Positions 1-9,050 of a stretch of DNA of 64,000 bases are shown here, piece by piece (position 1 is the stretch's first letter; every line of letters starts with the position of its first letter). Source of the stretch: Symsagittifera roscoffensis (Eukaryota > Xenacoelomorpha > Acoela > Convolutidae). The position numbers were made by a program, and so were the translations under genes. The notes beneath the pieces are model-generated. The model did no database searches and was not told where the DNA came from. It saw only the letters and a list, made by a program, of their open reading frames with translations. The stretch is from NCBI RefSeq assembly GCF_963678635.1, contig NC_087065.1:2046001-2110000 (forward strand). Reading direction: 5' to 3'.

Positions 1-3000
1 CTGAGAAAATCTTACACAGTAACTCGTAAGACTTTTCAGACATTCTTGCCAACCTCACGCACTTCGGCACTGAAAAAGCTTGATCCACGATCGTTCTTGT
101 GCTCTTCACGTCCACAGCCACGAAATGTACAGGGTATCTGCTCTTGCACATTGGAGCCAACGTTGAACCCACCAAATATCGTGCTCCTGATGGTCTACAA
201 TAAGTTTCGCTGTGTCTGATGTTCATCTCCGTTTCGATTGCTTCCCTCCATTTTCCTATATACTTCTGCTCAGTCTGCAGAACTCCTGGGAATACCTCTA
301 CGCTGATGGCTGTGACCATCTCATGTTTCTGTTCTAGATTCAATAGTGACTCTAAAGAACCAAACATGCTGTAGAATCCTAGTGCTGTCACTAGATTCAC
401 ATCGGTTCCTCCATGGCAATCTGCTATCAGTTCCGTTTCCGTTCTTGCTTTCATCACTACATTTCCAAACAATACCGTCAACTGCTTGTGTTGTTTCTCC
501 AGGGTTTTCACACAGTCTAGACTTCCACAAACGTGACCCTCTAGTCCACAGACTTCCGCCAGACAGCTACCAGGTTTGACCCAGTCTTCTGGTCCCCAGC
601 CAGGCAACTCCACTCTATCTTCTCCGTTGCTCTTAGAGGCTGTTATCATCACATTATATATGATGTTGAGGTCACGCAGGTTACAGTCCACATTCAGTTC
701 CCTCTGTACGTCCTGTGTCGCCCGTAATATTGAGTCAGCGTTGGGACTAGGACACCACGATGGCTTCATCAATTCCCACACTGCCATCAAGCTCGTTCTC
801 AGTAATTCATCTGAGAACCCCAACCCAAATTCCACTCTCTTGTCGGATTTTGGCACTGAAGGTGCAGTCACCTCTTCTTCCAAGACCAATCCCAATTTGG
901 CCTGTGGATTGTTAACGCTCTTAGTCGTCACAATTCTGGACGTCCAGAATCTTAGTAACACCGCCTGCTCATAATCAAAGAAGCAATCACGTATGTCTTC
1001 ACTCAGGAAAGGATTGTATGCTATCCCTATAATCCCGGACACATAGCTATAGGACTTCTTCTTGATCGGTCCACAGTATTCACTGGATTTTGGCAATGCT
1101 CCCATAGATTCTTTAGTGAGCCTCAACTCCTTGTTTGAGAATCTCCTGATCTCGTCTATCTTTTTCATGGGTTCCAGTTCTTCAGGTTCTTTCATGTTCA
1201 CCCTCATCGGTTTACTTTGCTGCATATCCAGCATTGCTAGTAAGAACATGGCTTTCGTTCGCTCATCGCCTTCCTTCAACATTTTAACACAAGTGCTTAA
1301 TGCAGGTACTGAGATCTGCTCTATCAGGAATCGAATGAAACAGAGAGCGTCTCTCCGCTTTGCACACGCTACTGCTGCTCCCTCCTGGACTATCAGATCC
1401 CTCAGATTCGTCATAAGGAAAACTTTTTCCTCCTTTGATCTCTTCCTTTCTCCCGAATCATATTCTTCGCTAGTCAGTCCCATCATGCACCAGGCGAGCC
1501 TGAGTTGTAATTCTGTCCTTACGTAAGGTACTGCCACGAGAGCATGTATTCTTGGCGTAGTCCTCATTTCCTCTTCGAAATACCTCAATACTACTGCTTT
1601 CCATGGAAGGCTCACCAACTGCTCGATCGTCTCCGCCTGTACGTCAGACGACGCCAAAGTTCCGTACGCCTTCTGCTTGAAGGTGGTGCCTTGCAACATT
1701 GTTTCCAGATAACCCTCCATGGCTTTTTCCTCTTCCAGGGCCATTACATGCCCTCTAGCCGAGTTTCGGTATTCCAACATCTCCATGTATCCACCGGTGG
1801 GTTCATCTATCGACACTGTCTCAGACACTGTCAGTCTGTTGTATTCCACTGGTGTTAGTTGTCCTGCAACACTTCCCTTTCCATGATTCATTGGAGATGG
1901 CTTGAAGTCCCTCATTTTACTCTCTCCACATTGACTGAGTATTTCCATTTCTAAAGTCGCTCCAGTCAGAGTGCGGTCACTCCTTTTGGATTTATAACCG
2001 GTTGACTTTAACCCCGCCATGAGAATGGGTGGCACCATCGCTATATCAGTTAATATTCTATCTGTGCCAGACAATTGGTAATCACCTTGCCCCAAATCCA
2101 TGACTTCCTCTACTCGTTTTCTTTTCGCTGAGTTACCAGCTTTCATCGATATTTCCGAATCCACTTTCGTCTTTCCAATCCTCCTCGGCATCACTCTGCT
2201 GCCTAACTTCATTTTCATCGCATTGATTTTATCAATCACCATTTTCGATCGCATCGTTCCTCTCCTGGTCCTTGACAGGTACACCACCTCTCCTTCATTG
2301 TCCTGCGGTGTCATCTTGATGGGAGAATTCGCTTCACTCTCATCAGTGGCTGAGTCGATCAATAACTCACTCAGTCTCCCTTCACACTCATCAAGCTTGT
2401 CAAGTACTTCTCTCACCAAGGGTTGATTGAGACCTGTTTTGAGAATGGACTGGGTCCCATAGCTCTGAATCACAGTCCAGACTTCTTCCATGAACGCCAC
2501 TCTGTCCAGCTTACATCCCGTCCTACTCTCGTGGTCTCGGTGATGTACTTCCCATTCTTCTTCGGGTAGCGTTCCCAAGAAAGGTACTCTGGCTGAGGCC
2601 TCTATTCTTCTCCTCCGAGGTGATTCCATGAGGATTCTCTGATCGTTATTTCTTGTATTGCCAGGAGAGCTGCTCTCCGGCAAATTCCGTTTCATCTCCT
2701 CAAAGGCTGACGGAGGTTCCAGTGTCGAGATGCCTTCATCCGCTGGCTCAGTCGTTTCCAACGTGTCTGCATTATTCTCAAGATCACTGAAGATATTGAA
2801 ATCCAGGCTGGATGTTCCTCCTGTCGATGCCCTGTCGTCCTCCCCACCAGCTTGATCTTGTTGCATGGGTTCTTCCGTCTGACGGTTTCCACCCTGTCCG
2901 TCATCTCCTTCTGACTTGTCCCCATTCGAGTTCGATGGTCCTTGTTTGTCATCATCAGCTTCTTCCTGGAATCTCGGTATGAGCAATGTACCGGCTGATT

Positions 3001-3157
3001 TATCTTCCTCTTCTCCATGGACCACTTTAGTTTCTTCGCAGCCGAAGGGTGCTAGGAAAATTCTCGTCTGCAATATTCCCGCAACTTTCATCTCTTTTCT
3101 CACACTAGTCAGGATTACTGAGGCTTCAGGCAATTCAGTCCTGCCTCTCATCCTCAT
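1..3157 (-). CDS. Very large unrecognised ORF, partial at the window edge
   Basis: Reading the minus strand, the frame is open without interruption from just after a TAA at 3268-3266 to base 1, more than 1,080 codons, and leaves the window. The first ATG is at 3157-3155. I do not recognise the protein. It begins with a basic stretch, then an acidic Gln/Gly/Ser/Asp/Glu-rich, probably disordered segment (about 3000-2650). A Lys/Arg cluster resembling a nuclear localisation signal (AKRKRVEE) lies near 2120. The remainder is mixed alpha-helical-looking sequence with scattered cysteines. The frame is identical to that of the 869-aa ORF just upstream, so the two may once have been, or still be, one product. 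Base composition is visibly richer in G+C than the host introns. Plus-strand ORFs over this stretch are antisense shadows. It is probably a structural or accessory protein of the same mobile or virus-like element, which is an inference from context only. Confidence 0.7.
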   Translation of the reverse strand, partial: MRMRGRTELPEASVILTSVRKEMKVAGILQTRIFLAPFGCEETKVVHGEEEDKSAGTLLIPRFQEEADDDKQGPSNSNGDKSEGDDGQGGNRQTEEPMQQDQAGGEDDRASTGGTSSLDFNIFSDLENNADTLETTEPADEGISTLEPPSAFEEMKRNLPESSSPGNTRNNDQRILMESPRRRRIEASARVPFLGTLPEEEWEVHHRDHESRTGCKLDRVAFMEEVWTVIQSYGTQSILKTGLNQPLVREVLDKLDECEGRLSELLIDSATDESEANSPIKMTPQDNEGEVVYLSRTRRGTMRSKMVIDKINAMKMKLGSRVMPRRIGKTKVDSEISMKAGNSAKRKRVEEVMDLGQGDYQLSGTDRILTDIAMVPPILMAGLKSTGYKSKRSDRTLTGATLEMEILSQCGESKMRDFKPSPMNHGKGSVAGQLTPVEYNRLTVSETVSIDEPTGGYMEMLEYRNSARGHVMALEEEKAMEGYLETMLQGTTFKQKAYGTLASSDVQAETIEQLVSLPWKAVVLRYFEEEMRTTPRIHALVAVPYVRTELQLRLAWCMMGLTSEEYDSGERKRSKEEKVFLMTNLRDLIVQEGAAVACAKRRDALCFIRFLIEQISVPALSTCVKMLKEGDERTKAMFLLAMLDMQQSKPMRVNMKEPEELEPMKKIDEIRRFSNKELRLTKESMGALPKSSEYCGPIKKKSYSYVSGIIGIAYNPFLSEDIRDCFFDYEQAVLLRFWTSRIVTTKSVNNPQAKLGLVLEEEVTAPSVPKSDKRVEFGLGFSDELLRTSLMAVWELMKPSWCPSPNADSILRATQDVQRELNVDCNLRDLNIIYNVMITASKSNGEDRVELPGWGPEDWVKPGSCLAEVCGLEGHVCGSLDCVKTLEKQHKQLTVLFGNVVMKARTETELIADCHGGTDVNLVTALGFYSMFGSLESLLNLEQKHEMVTAISVEVFPGVLQTEQKYIGKWREAIETEMNIRHSETYCRPSGARYLVGSTLAPMCKSRYPVHFVAVDVKSTRTIVDQAFSVPKCVRLARMSEKSYELLCKIFS

Positions 3158-3265
3158 TGGAGCTGAGCCTAGTCGTCTCCATTCCTCATCAAATCCTTCA
3201 GGCTTGGGAGTAGCGGCGCTGCTTATTCGCCTTCTCGTCGCTTGATCCGTGTACGCAAATCGTGT

Positions 3266-5875
3266 TTACTGTAACACGGCGGCATTTCTCCCCACGAAGT
3301 ATGGATCCATCGTCGCCGAGAAATTCCCTACTCTCCTTTCATTGGTTTCGAATGCTCTCAACCTAGGAGTTTGTACTACGGAGACTGCTCCGAGCAACAT
3401 CCTTCTTATCAGAGGGAATTCGGGGATTGCTTCGGGTAGCTTCTTGTAATCGCCCCAGTCCTTCGTCTCTTCTCTCACCTTGTGATACGCTGCTGTGAGA
3501 CGAGGCACTCTGGTCATTTCGCCATTCGTTTTGTCATAGGGCCTCAGATTCCAAAGCTTTGGAAACACCTCGATGTGCCCTCTTTCTACTTCTCCCATGC
3601 GGTCACAGAAGTGATCGTCAAAATTGATGACCGTCATCTCTGGCTCCGATATTTTCGCAAATAACAGATCTTCACTCATGAGCTCTCGCAATGCGTGCTG
3701 CTCACACCAGTTCAGTGTACTACCGTCCACTGCCGATATGAGGTTCAGGTGCAACACCGACCTCCTATATGCTTCCACTTTAACGTCAGGGAACGCAAAG
3801 GTGACTGCTGGTCCATAGATCACTGTCACGAACTCCGTGACTCCTCTGATCAGTGCCAAGGGATCGATTCTCATAGCTAAGCTCAAATCTGTTAACAGCG
3901 GCATGCCTCCAACATGTCGTCTAACATCTTCCTCTCTCTCAATTGTCTCGTCTTCTCCGGTTCCAAAGCGATTTTGCTGCAAGAGATACTGGATAAGAGT
4001 GTGTCTCAGGTCTCTTATTTTGTTCCACGAGTCTGTGGATTTCTTCATATCCAGATTCCTCACTCTCTCTTTCATCTGCTCTGGACAACGTGCCAGTTTC
4101 ATCAGCCCTCCCAAGTTTCCGTGGGTTATTGCGATCAACGTCAAAAGTCCATCTAGTCGCAGGTTCTGTATTCCATCCGTAAGCAGTATCACCGGTCCTT
4201 TCACGAAATTCTCCGCTCCAAATGTTACAAACAGGGCTATTAATTCCACTATCGATACTTTCACTACCGCTTGGAGGAATTCCTTTATCAAGTAGTGCGA
4301 GACTTTCGGGTAGACTTTTGCCAAGAAGGACGCGGTCCATCCGGCTCCCAATCCTTCTAGCATGCTGTCTGTCCTTTCAAATCCCTCCTGTCCTTTCACT
4401 TCCTGGGTCCAGAAGGTTTCCAGAGTAATCTGACACATTCTGTTCACGAACTCAGCTGTCTTTTCTCCGGCATTTTCCGCCAGGTTCACCTCCTTCAACA
4501 AGTAGGCGTATATCTTAGTGATCATTACTGGGCCTTGCTGAAAAGCATCTGCACCCAATGCCGCTACTCTCGGATTCAGGTGTAGCCACTGGTTTGCTTC
4601 CGGCTTGGTTCTCAGCACCATCGCTTCCAGATGAGCTCTCGTCTCCAGTGAATTCTTTCTTCTCGTGTCTTCACTCGCCACTTCCATTGCTCGGAACCAC
4701 AAGTCGTTGGACATTGCCGTAATCACTCGATGGTCGTCATCTATTCCTGGTTTCAGTTTGAGTTGCCGACTGAAGTTGGACAGTTCCAACCCCAGCACTT
4801 CGTCCAACACCAACATGTGTAGCGCGTGGTCCTTGAACCCTCTCATCGCGTTTGAGATATCTGACCATACTGCAGGCAGTTCAGCCTTAAGTGGCCTCAG
4901 GTTCTCCATTTCTATCATGCGATTCGGGGCTGATATGATCACATCATATTTTCCCTCCGAAAGTAAGGCTACCATTGCATACACAAATTTCAGTCCATCC
5001 GGGAGATATGCATATCCCGGAGACAACGCAAATACTACTCTCAACGCCACTTTGTTGAATGTTCCCTCCTTTGTCGCGTCTACCACTTCACCCATTGACT
5101 CCAGGATGTCTTTTATCGCGGGCCATACTGCGTTTTCTGCTGTTGCAGGATCTCTGAGCCTGCTCAGAAAACCTCTACTGTGTAGATGGTCATTGATGCC
5201 AGCAAACACAATCGTTATCGGGTTCATCTCTGTCTGCCTCTGTACCCCTATAGCCAATGACACTGATTGCAATAGGTCTAGGTCAACTGCGGCCAGCATT
5301 ATGACGTCCGGCCAAAACAAAGACTTAGAGGTGTACACGAACTCTGAATTCGCTACTACCATGATCTTGGCCTTTCTCATTTCTGCTTTGTCGTAGGCTG
5401 CGAAGATGCTCTCATCTTTCTTTATTGCTGTCAATCCGCCATATCTCTGGGCATCAACATCTTGGTTCACTTGTTTTGGGTATACTCTCTCCTTCACATG
5501 ACTAGGTGGTGTCGTCAGTTGCTTGAATATCTTCACATGTTGTCCAATTGGCGCTCTCGCCGTCAGGAATCTTCCTGGCCTTTCCTCACGATTCCTCTCC
5601 TCATGGTTCAATCTGACATCCTGCAACGGTCTTGCATTCACAGGTCCCATTGTGTTATTGGAGGGCAGTCCTTCCAAGTCAGCAAATCTTAAGGCTGTCG
5701 TGGAGCTGAAATTTATGCTAGCGGCTATCAACCAGTCTACGCCGGTTATTGAGTATAATCTGCTGACGGATAGCGTCGCTCCATTTAGCATCCTCCTTGC
5801 ATCTTCGATGAAGCTTACTTTCTGCAGGTCCAGCTTCATCAGTTCTTCTTTGTATATGTGCCAGGGAGACGGCAT
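3266..5875 (-). CDS. Unrecognised 869-aa protein with an SGNH-like GIND motif
   Basis: The ORF starts at ATG 5875-5873 (frame open further up to about 6058) and ends at TAA 3268-3266. I do not recognise the whole protein. One segment, at about 5260-5150, has a hydrophobic strand followed by VFAGINDHLHSRG. This resembles block III (GxND) of SGNH hydrolases, but I see no clear GDS block before it or DxxH block after it. It may be a diverged or inactive second SGNH-like domain. The middle contains hydrophobic helices and the C-terminal third is rich in charged residues. Its neighbours are an SGNH-hydrolase ORF upstream, overlapping by about 60 nt in the other frame, and a giant ORF downstream in the same frame across one stop. 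The frame relation to the upstream ORF is -1, the usual geometry of a retroviral-type frameshift, but no canonical slippery heptamer is evident. The function is unknown. Confidence 0.7.
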   Translation of the reverse strand: MPSPWHIYKEELMKLDLQKVSFIEDARRMLNGATLSVSRLYSITGVDWLIAASINFSSTTALRFADLEGLPSNNTMGPVNARPLQDVRLNHEERNREERPGRFLTARAPIGQHVKIFKQLTTPPSHVKERVYPKQVNQDVDAQRYGGLTAIKKDESIFAAYDKAEMRKAKIMVVANSEFVYTSKSLFWPDVIMLAAVDLDLLQSVSLAIGVQRQTEMNPITIVFAGINDHLHSRGFLSRLRDPATAENAVWPAIKDILESMGEVVDATKEGTFNKVALRVVFALSPGYAYLPDGLKFVYAMVALLSEGKYDVIISAPNRMIEMENLRPLKAELPAVWSDISNAMRGFKDHALHMLVLDEVLGLELSNFSRQLKLKPGIDDDHRVITAMSNDLWFRAMEVASEDTRRKNSLETRAHLEAMVLRTKPEANQWLHLNPRVAALGADAFQQGPVMITKIYAYLLKEVNLAENAGEKTAEFVNRMCQITLETFWTQEVKGQEGFERTDSMLEGLGAGWTASFLAKVYPKVSHYLIKEFLQAVVKVSIVELIALFVTFGAENFVKGPVILLTDGIQNLRLDGLLTLIAITHGNLGGLMKLARCPEQMKERVRNLDMKKSTDSWNKIRDLRHTLIQYLLQQNRFGTGEDETIEREEDVRRHVGGMPLLTDLSLAMRIDPLALIRGVTEFVTVIYGPAVTFAFPDVKVEAYRRSVLHLNLISAVDGSTLNWCEQHALRELMSEDLLFAKISEPEMTVINFDDHFCDRMGEVERGHIEVFPKLWNLRPYDKTNGEMTRVPRLTAAYHKVREETKDWGDYKKLPEAIPEFPLIRRMLLGAVSVVQTPRLRAFETNERRVGNFSATMDPYFVGRNAAVLQ

Positions 5876-5997
5876 GGGTCTAGACCATAACAATGAGCCT
5901 CTGTTCGGTCTCTCTTCTCGACTGCTACTCGTTGTCTCCGATCTAGTGTCTGATCTGGACGTGCCTGCTACTCCTTCGTTTGGTTGGTTGACGGGTC

Positions 5998-7956
5998 CTA
6001 TCCTTCTCCTAGGATGAATTGTCCTCCTCGTCGGTGCTTCCCCAACCGATCCTGCACGTCAGTTCTTCGACTTGATTCGCTGGAGCTTTGTTGCCGGTAA
6101 TTTATTGCGGCTGGGACTGTACCCAAACGCGTTTCCAGGTTAGGAGGCACAAAGGTAGTGATCACCGTATCATTCACCGTTCCCTCTTCCTTCAGTACTC
6201 CTGTGTCAGAGAGTTCTGCTTCTAACTCGTCCAACCGTTCTTGGAAGACTCGATTCAACCAAGCTTGTCCCTCGATGGTGTCGAAGTGGATGCCATCCGA
6301 AGTCAGTCTGGCTTGCTCCATGGCTCTCAATTCGTGTTCAATGTCCATAAGGATCATTCTTCCGGCATTTCGATTTGCTAGGTTTCTTATGATGTTGTTC
6401 CATCTCATGACTCCCTCGTTGTGCCTTCTTCCTGATGCTGTCAGGTTTCTTGCGTTCATTGGCACCGTGCAAACGGTCAGTACCGCGCAACCGAACTTCT
6501 GCCAGAGAGTGGTGAACAAACACACCATCATTGATTCCCACTGTGCTTCCTGCTCGTCTGATCCTCTGGAGATATCATTCGTCCCAACTAATATCATCAC
6601 ACTGGGTATCCTCCCGGGATTCATCAGCTCCACCATCCGGTATAATTGGGCAATTGTCGCGCCTCCAAAGGCCATCACCGTGGTGACCCATGAGGTCCTC
6701 AAATTCGTTAGCACTCGGACTAAGCTGTCTCCCAATATCAGGTGAGATGTCCCGAGTGGTGGTTGCTGCAGGTTCACAGCCGGGCTCCAGGTAGCTCGAT
6801 TGAAGCAGGCTCTCGGATCTGTCTCCGGAACTCCCGTGAAATTATACTTTAATTGATTATTCTTCTGCACGTCCATCACACGAGACACTTTCTTCGCTGG
6901 CATCTTCCTTACTTTTCTCTCTGTGATCTTCGAACTCCCCCTGAGTGGCGTCACGTCACTTATCCCTTGTCTGATTATTGTCTGGGAGAGTTGTACTCTG
7001 CCCGTATCGTCAATCGTTCCATAGGGTGCAGTCACCCCGGAACCTGGTGCATTCTTGTTAGCGACCAATCGTCCAGCGGTCTCTATCAGTTTTCTCACTG
7101 TCTGTTCTACGACGGGATCACCCAAGGTGTCACTAGGATCCGGGATTGTTACTCGGTTCGTCTCTGCTGGAAGCCGTGTCTCCGTTGTTTGACTCATTTC
7201 TCGAGGTGTCAAGAGCTCCATCGGGGACTGCCCACGAGGAATATCCCTTGCAGGTATCACTTTCTCAATGGACGTCGTCAACGCCACCTGCTCCGATCGC
7301 TCTTTGTATTCCTGCCTTAAGCGTTCGATCTCTTGACCCTGCTTTTTGTTGCAGTCTTCAAACAACTTTCTCCACATGTCCCGGTCTTCCTCCATCGCCA
7401 GCATGGTCTTCGTCATATCGTCTAACTCCTTCTTCGTACTTCTCAACTGATCGTTCATCTCGTCCAGATCTTGTATGGTTTGGTTCGTCTGAACCTTCTG
7501 TGTTACTTTCGCCCCTTTTGGTGGCACAGCTACTCTCAGTGGTGAACCAGACGAGGTCGCCTCGCTGTTCATCTCCCGATGCATTCTCGTCAGCCCAGGT
7601 TTGGGCTTGGAGGGCATTGGCATCTCACCTGGTTGGTAAGTCCTAGAACTTCCCAACCCAGGCTCATTCGCCAAGTCACTCCCTGAGAGAGCCCCGTTTC
7701 TCCACCTCATCACTCTCATGTTCGGGCGGTCTAGTACTCCTCTTTCTCCATATGCTGCCATCAACAGGACTTCCGTGGGGCGGTCCCCACGGTTGTCGTG
7801 CCCCAAGATGTTAATCAGGGCGGTCAGCAACATGACCACCTCTGGGTCCTCCAGAGCGAAGTCTCGTTCGATCAGCCGACGATAGATCGCATCTACCATC
7901 GGTCCTACATATGCCTCTGCCAGGTCCATCAATTCATCCAGGTTGAAATTATCCAT
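5998..7956 (-). CDS. Coiled-coil plus SGNH/GDSL-type hydrolase protein of a mobile element
   Basis: This 652-aa ORF starts at ATG 7956-7954. Residues about 1-90 are helical and acidic, about 90-150 are Pro/Ser-rich, and about 155-225 are a heptad-rich coiled coil. A low-complexity linker follows. Residues about 405-580 form an SGNH/GDSL hydrolase domain. Block I is LILGDSL (Ser nucleophile), block II is AFGGATI, block III is VGTNDIS, and block V is SDGIHFD, which supplies the Asp and His of the triad. All four signature blocks are intact, so an active esterase is plausible. Esterase domains of this fold are known in ORF1 of CR1-type LINEs and in giant Terminon retroelements of rotifers, so finding one inside a mobile element has precedent. 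The ORF stops 123 bp before the next ORF's ATG, but that frame is open across its 3' end. The substrate is unknown. Confidence 0.8.
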   Translation of the reverse strand: MDNFNLDELMDLAEAYVGPMVDAIYRRLIERDFALEDPEVVMLLTALINILGHDNRGDRPTEVLLMAAYGERGVLDRPNMRVMRWRNGALSGSDLANEPGLGSSRTYQPGEMPMPSKPKPGLTRMHREMNSEATSSGSPLRVAVPPKGAKVTQKVQTNQTIQDLDEMNDQLRSTKKELDDMTKTMLAMEEDRDMWRKLFEDCNKKQGQEIERLRQEYKERSEQVALTTSIEKVIPARDIPRGQSPMELLTPREMSQTTETRLPAETNRVTIPDPSDTLGDPVVEQTVRKLIETAGRLVANKNAPGSGVTAPYGTIDDTGRVQLSQTIIRQGISDVTPLRGSSKITERKVRKMPAKKVSRVMDVQKNNQLKYNFTGVPETDPRACFNRATWSPAVNLQQPPLGTSHLILGDSLVRVLTNLRTSWVTTVMAFGGATIAQLYRMVELMNPGRIPSVMILVGTNDISRGSDEQEAQWESMMVCLFTTLWQKFGCAVLTVCTVPMNARNLTASGRRHNEGVMRWNNIIRNLANRNAGRMILMDIEHELRAMEQARLTSDGIHFDTIEGQAWLNRVFQERLDELEAELSDTGVLKEEGTVNDTVITTFVPPNLETRLGTVPAAINYRQQSSSESSRRTDVQDRLGKHRRGGQFILGEG

Positions 7957-8306
7957 ACTGTTCTTCTCCAAATTTAATTTGATTTCGATTTCAAGTTTTG
8001 ACTCAAGTGAGCAATTAAATGATCAATCAGGATCTAGAAAAGAAATCACGAATGTCACACTTGTCAATTTCACCCTAACATACATCGTTAAAATCTGCTT
8101 AAAGACAGTTCAGATAAAAAGATATTTATCCTAAAATTTATTAAAATCAATTGGTTTCTAAAATTTTGGAATTCGACCTAAGATTGGACAGTCCAAACTT
8201 TGGATCTATTCCCAAGATCGTCATTTAGTTGTTCATGGTCACTAACCCCTACTTACCCATGATCTTAATAACCTAACACATAACATAACCTAACATAACA
8301 CACATA
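7957..8306. other. AT-rich spacer between SGNH ORF and integrase ORF
   Basis: The 350-bp spacer is much more AT-rich than the flanking ORFs. Around 8269-8300 there is a short run of degenerate repeats of the form cataacctaa. No coding potential, promoter or splice site could be assigned. It separates two minus-strand ORFs of the same element, so it may hold a leader or internal promoter; that is only a guess. Confidence 0.4.
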
Positions 8307-9050
8307 TCACATATTACATGCAACTTGGTCTTTCTTGTCGAATCTTTTCCTCTGCCTTGCCTGTGCCTGCTGAGTGTTTCGTCTACACAAGTCGTTCAAC
8401 TCCTGTTGGCGTCTGATCACATCCCTTACGTAGACCTGTGGGGATGTTTTCTTTCCCTCATACTCTGGGTAGAAGAATGTCAAGGGTAAAGATTTCTCGT
8501 GTCCCGTCAGCATCATGTGTGGACTGACTCCAGTGGTGGAGTGTTGCGTGCTATTATAAGCTCCCATCACCTGTGGAAGGTATCTGTCCCAATCGGTCAT
8601 ATACCTGGAACAGTATACTCTCAGCATCGATACTAACGTCCTATTCTGTCTTTCCACTAAGCCATTCGTCTGAGGGTGGTATGTCGTGGAGTGAGCCTGA
8701 GCGACCTGTGACCGTCTCATAAGCTCTTTCGTAAGCTCGCCTACGAAAGCCGTTCCATTGTCCGATTGAAACGTCATTGGACATCCGTGTCTTGCTATCC
8801 ACGTATTGATCAGGTGGTCGCATGTCTCTTCCGCTGAGGCAGTTATGCAGGGCACGGCCTCTGCATACTTCGTGAAGTGATCTATCATGACCAAGACTTG
8901 GTTGTAACCTGAAACCGTCCCCTTTTTATCGGACCGGGTTCGCTTGATCCAATCCACAAAAGGATCGGTCATCGTTTTTCTTTGCTTTTCAGGTATGAAT
9001 TTCCTAGAGCTATTACCTCGTTTTGGTATCCTTGACTTGTCTAAACTCAT
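8307..9050 (-). CDS. Stand-alone Ty3/gypsy-type integrase catalytic domain
   Basis: This 247-aa ORF has ATG at 9050-9048 and an in-frame TAA two codons upstream, so the start is fixed. It carries the retroviral integrase core (rve family). The first Asp is in VMIDHFTKYAEA (D57), the second in QSDNGTAF (D97) and the Glu in LVERQNRT (E133). Spacing is D,D35E, so the catalytic triad is intact. The YHPQTNG and GAYNSTQHSTTG motifs place it with Ty3/gypsy-like integrases. The usual N-terminal HHCC zinc domain is absent, replaced by a short basic tail, and the protein stops at KKDQVACNM, before a normal C-terminal SH3/chromo region. No protease, RT or RNase H lies upstream. It precedes the SGNH ORF on the same strand and probably belongs to the same element. 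It could alternatively be a captured integrase gene. Confidence 0.85.
   Translation of the reverse strand: MSLDKSRIPKRGNSSRKFIPEKQRKTMTDPFVDWIKRTRSDKKGTVSGYNQVLVMIDHFTKYAEAVPCITASAEETCDHLINTWIARHGCPMTFQSDNGTAFVGELTKELMRRSQVAQAHSTTYHPQTNGLVERQNRTLVSMLRVYCSRYMTDWDRYLPQVMGAYNSTQHSTTGVSPHMMLTGHEKSLPLTFFYPEYEGKKTSPQVYVRDVIRRQQELNDLCRRNTQQAQARQRKRFDKKDQVACNM

Noticed and set aside
3837-5396. Long plus-strand ORFs (for example 152 aa at 3837-4295 and 243 aa at 4665-5396)
   Set aside because: They are antisense to the continuous minus-strand ORF, which has the more protein-like composition; they look like shadows of its codon pattern.
6030-6040. TTGGGGAAG as a -1 frameshift slippery site
   Set aside because: It does not fit the X XXY YYZ pattern in the SGNH reading frame, so it is not called as a frameshift signal.
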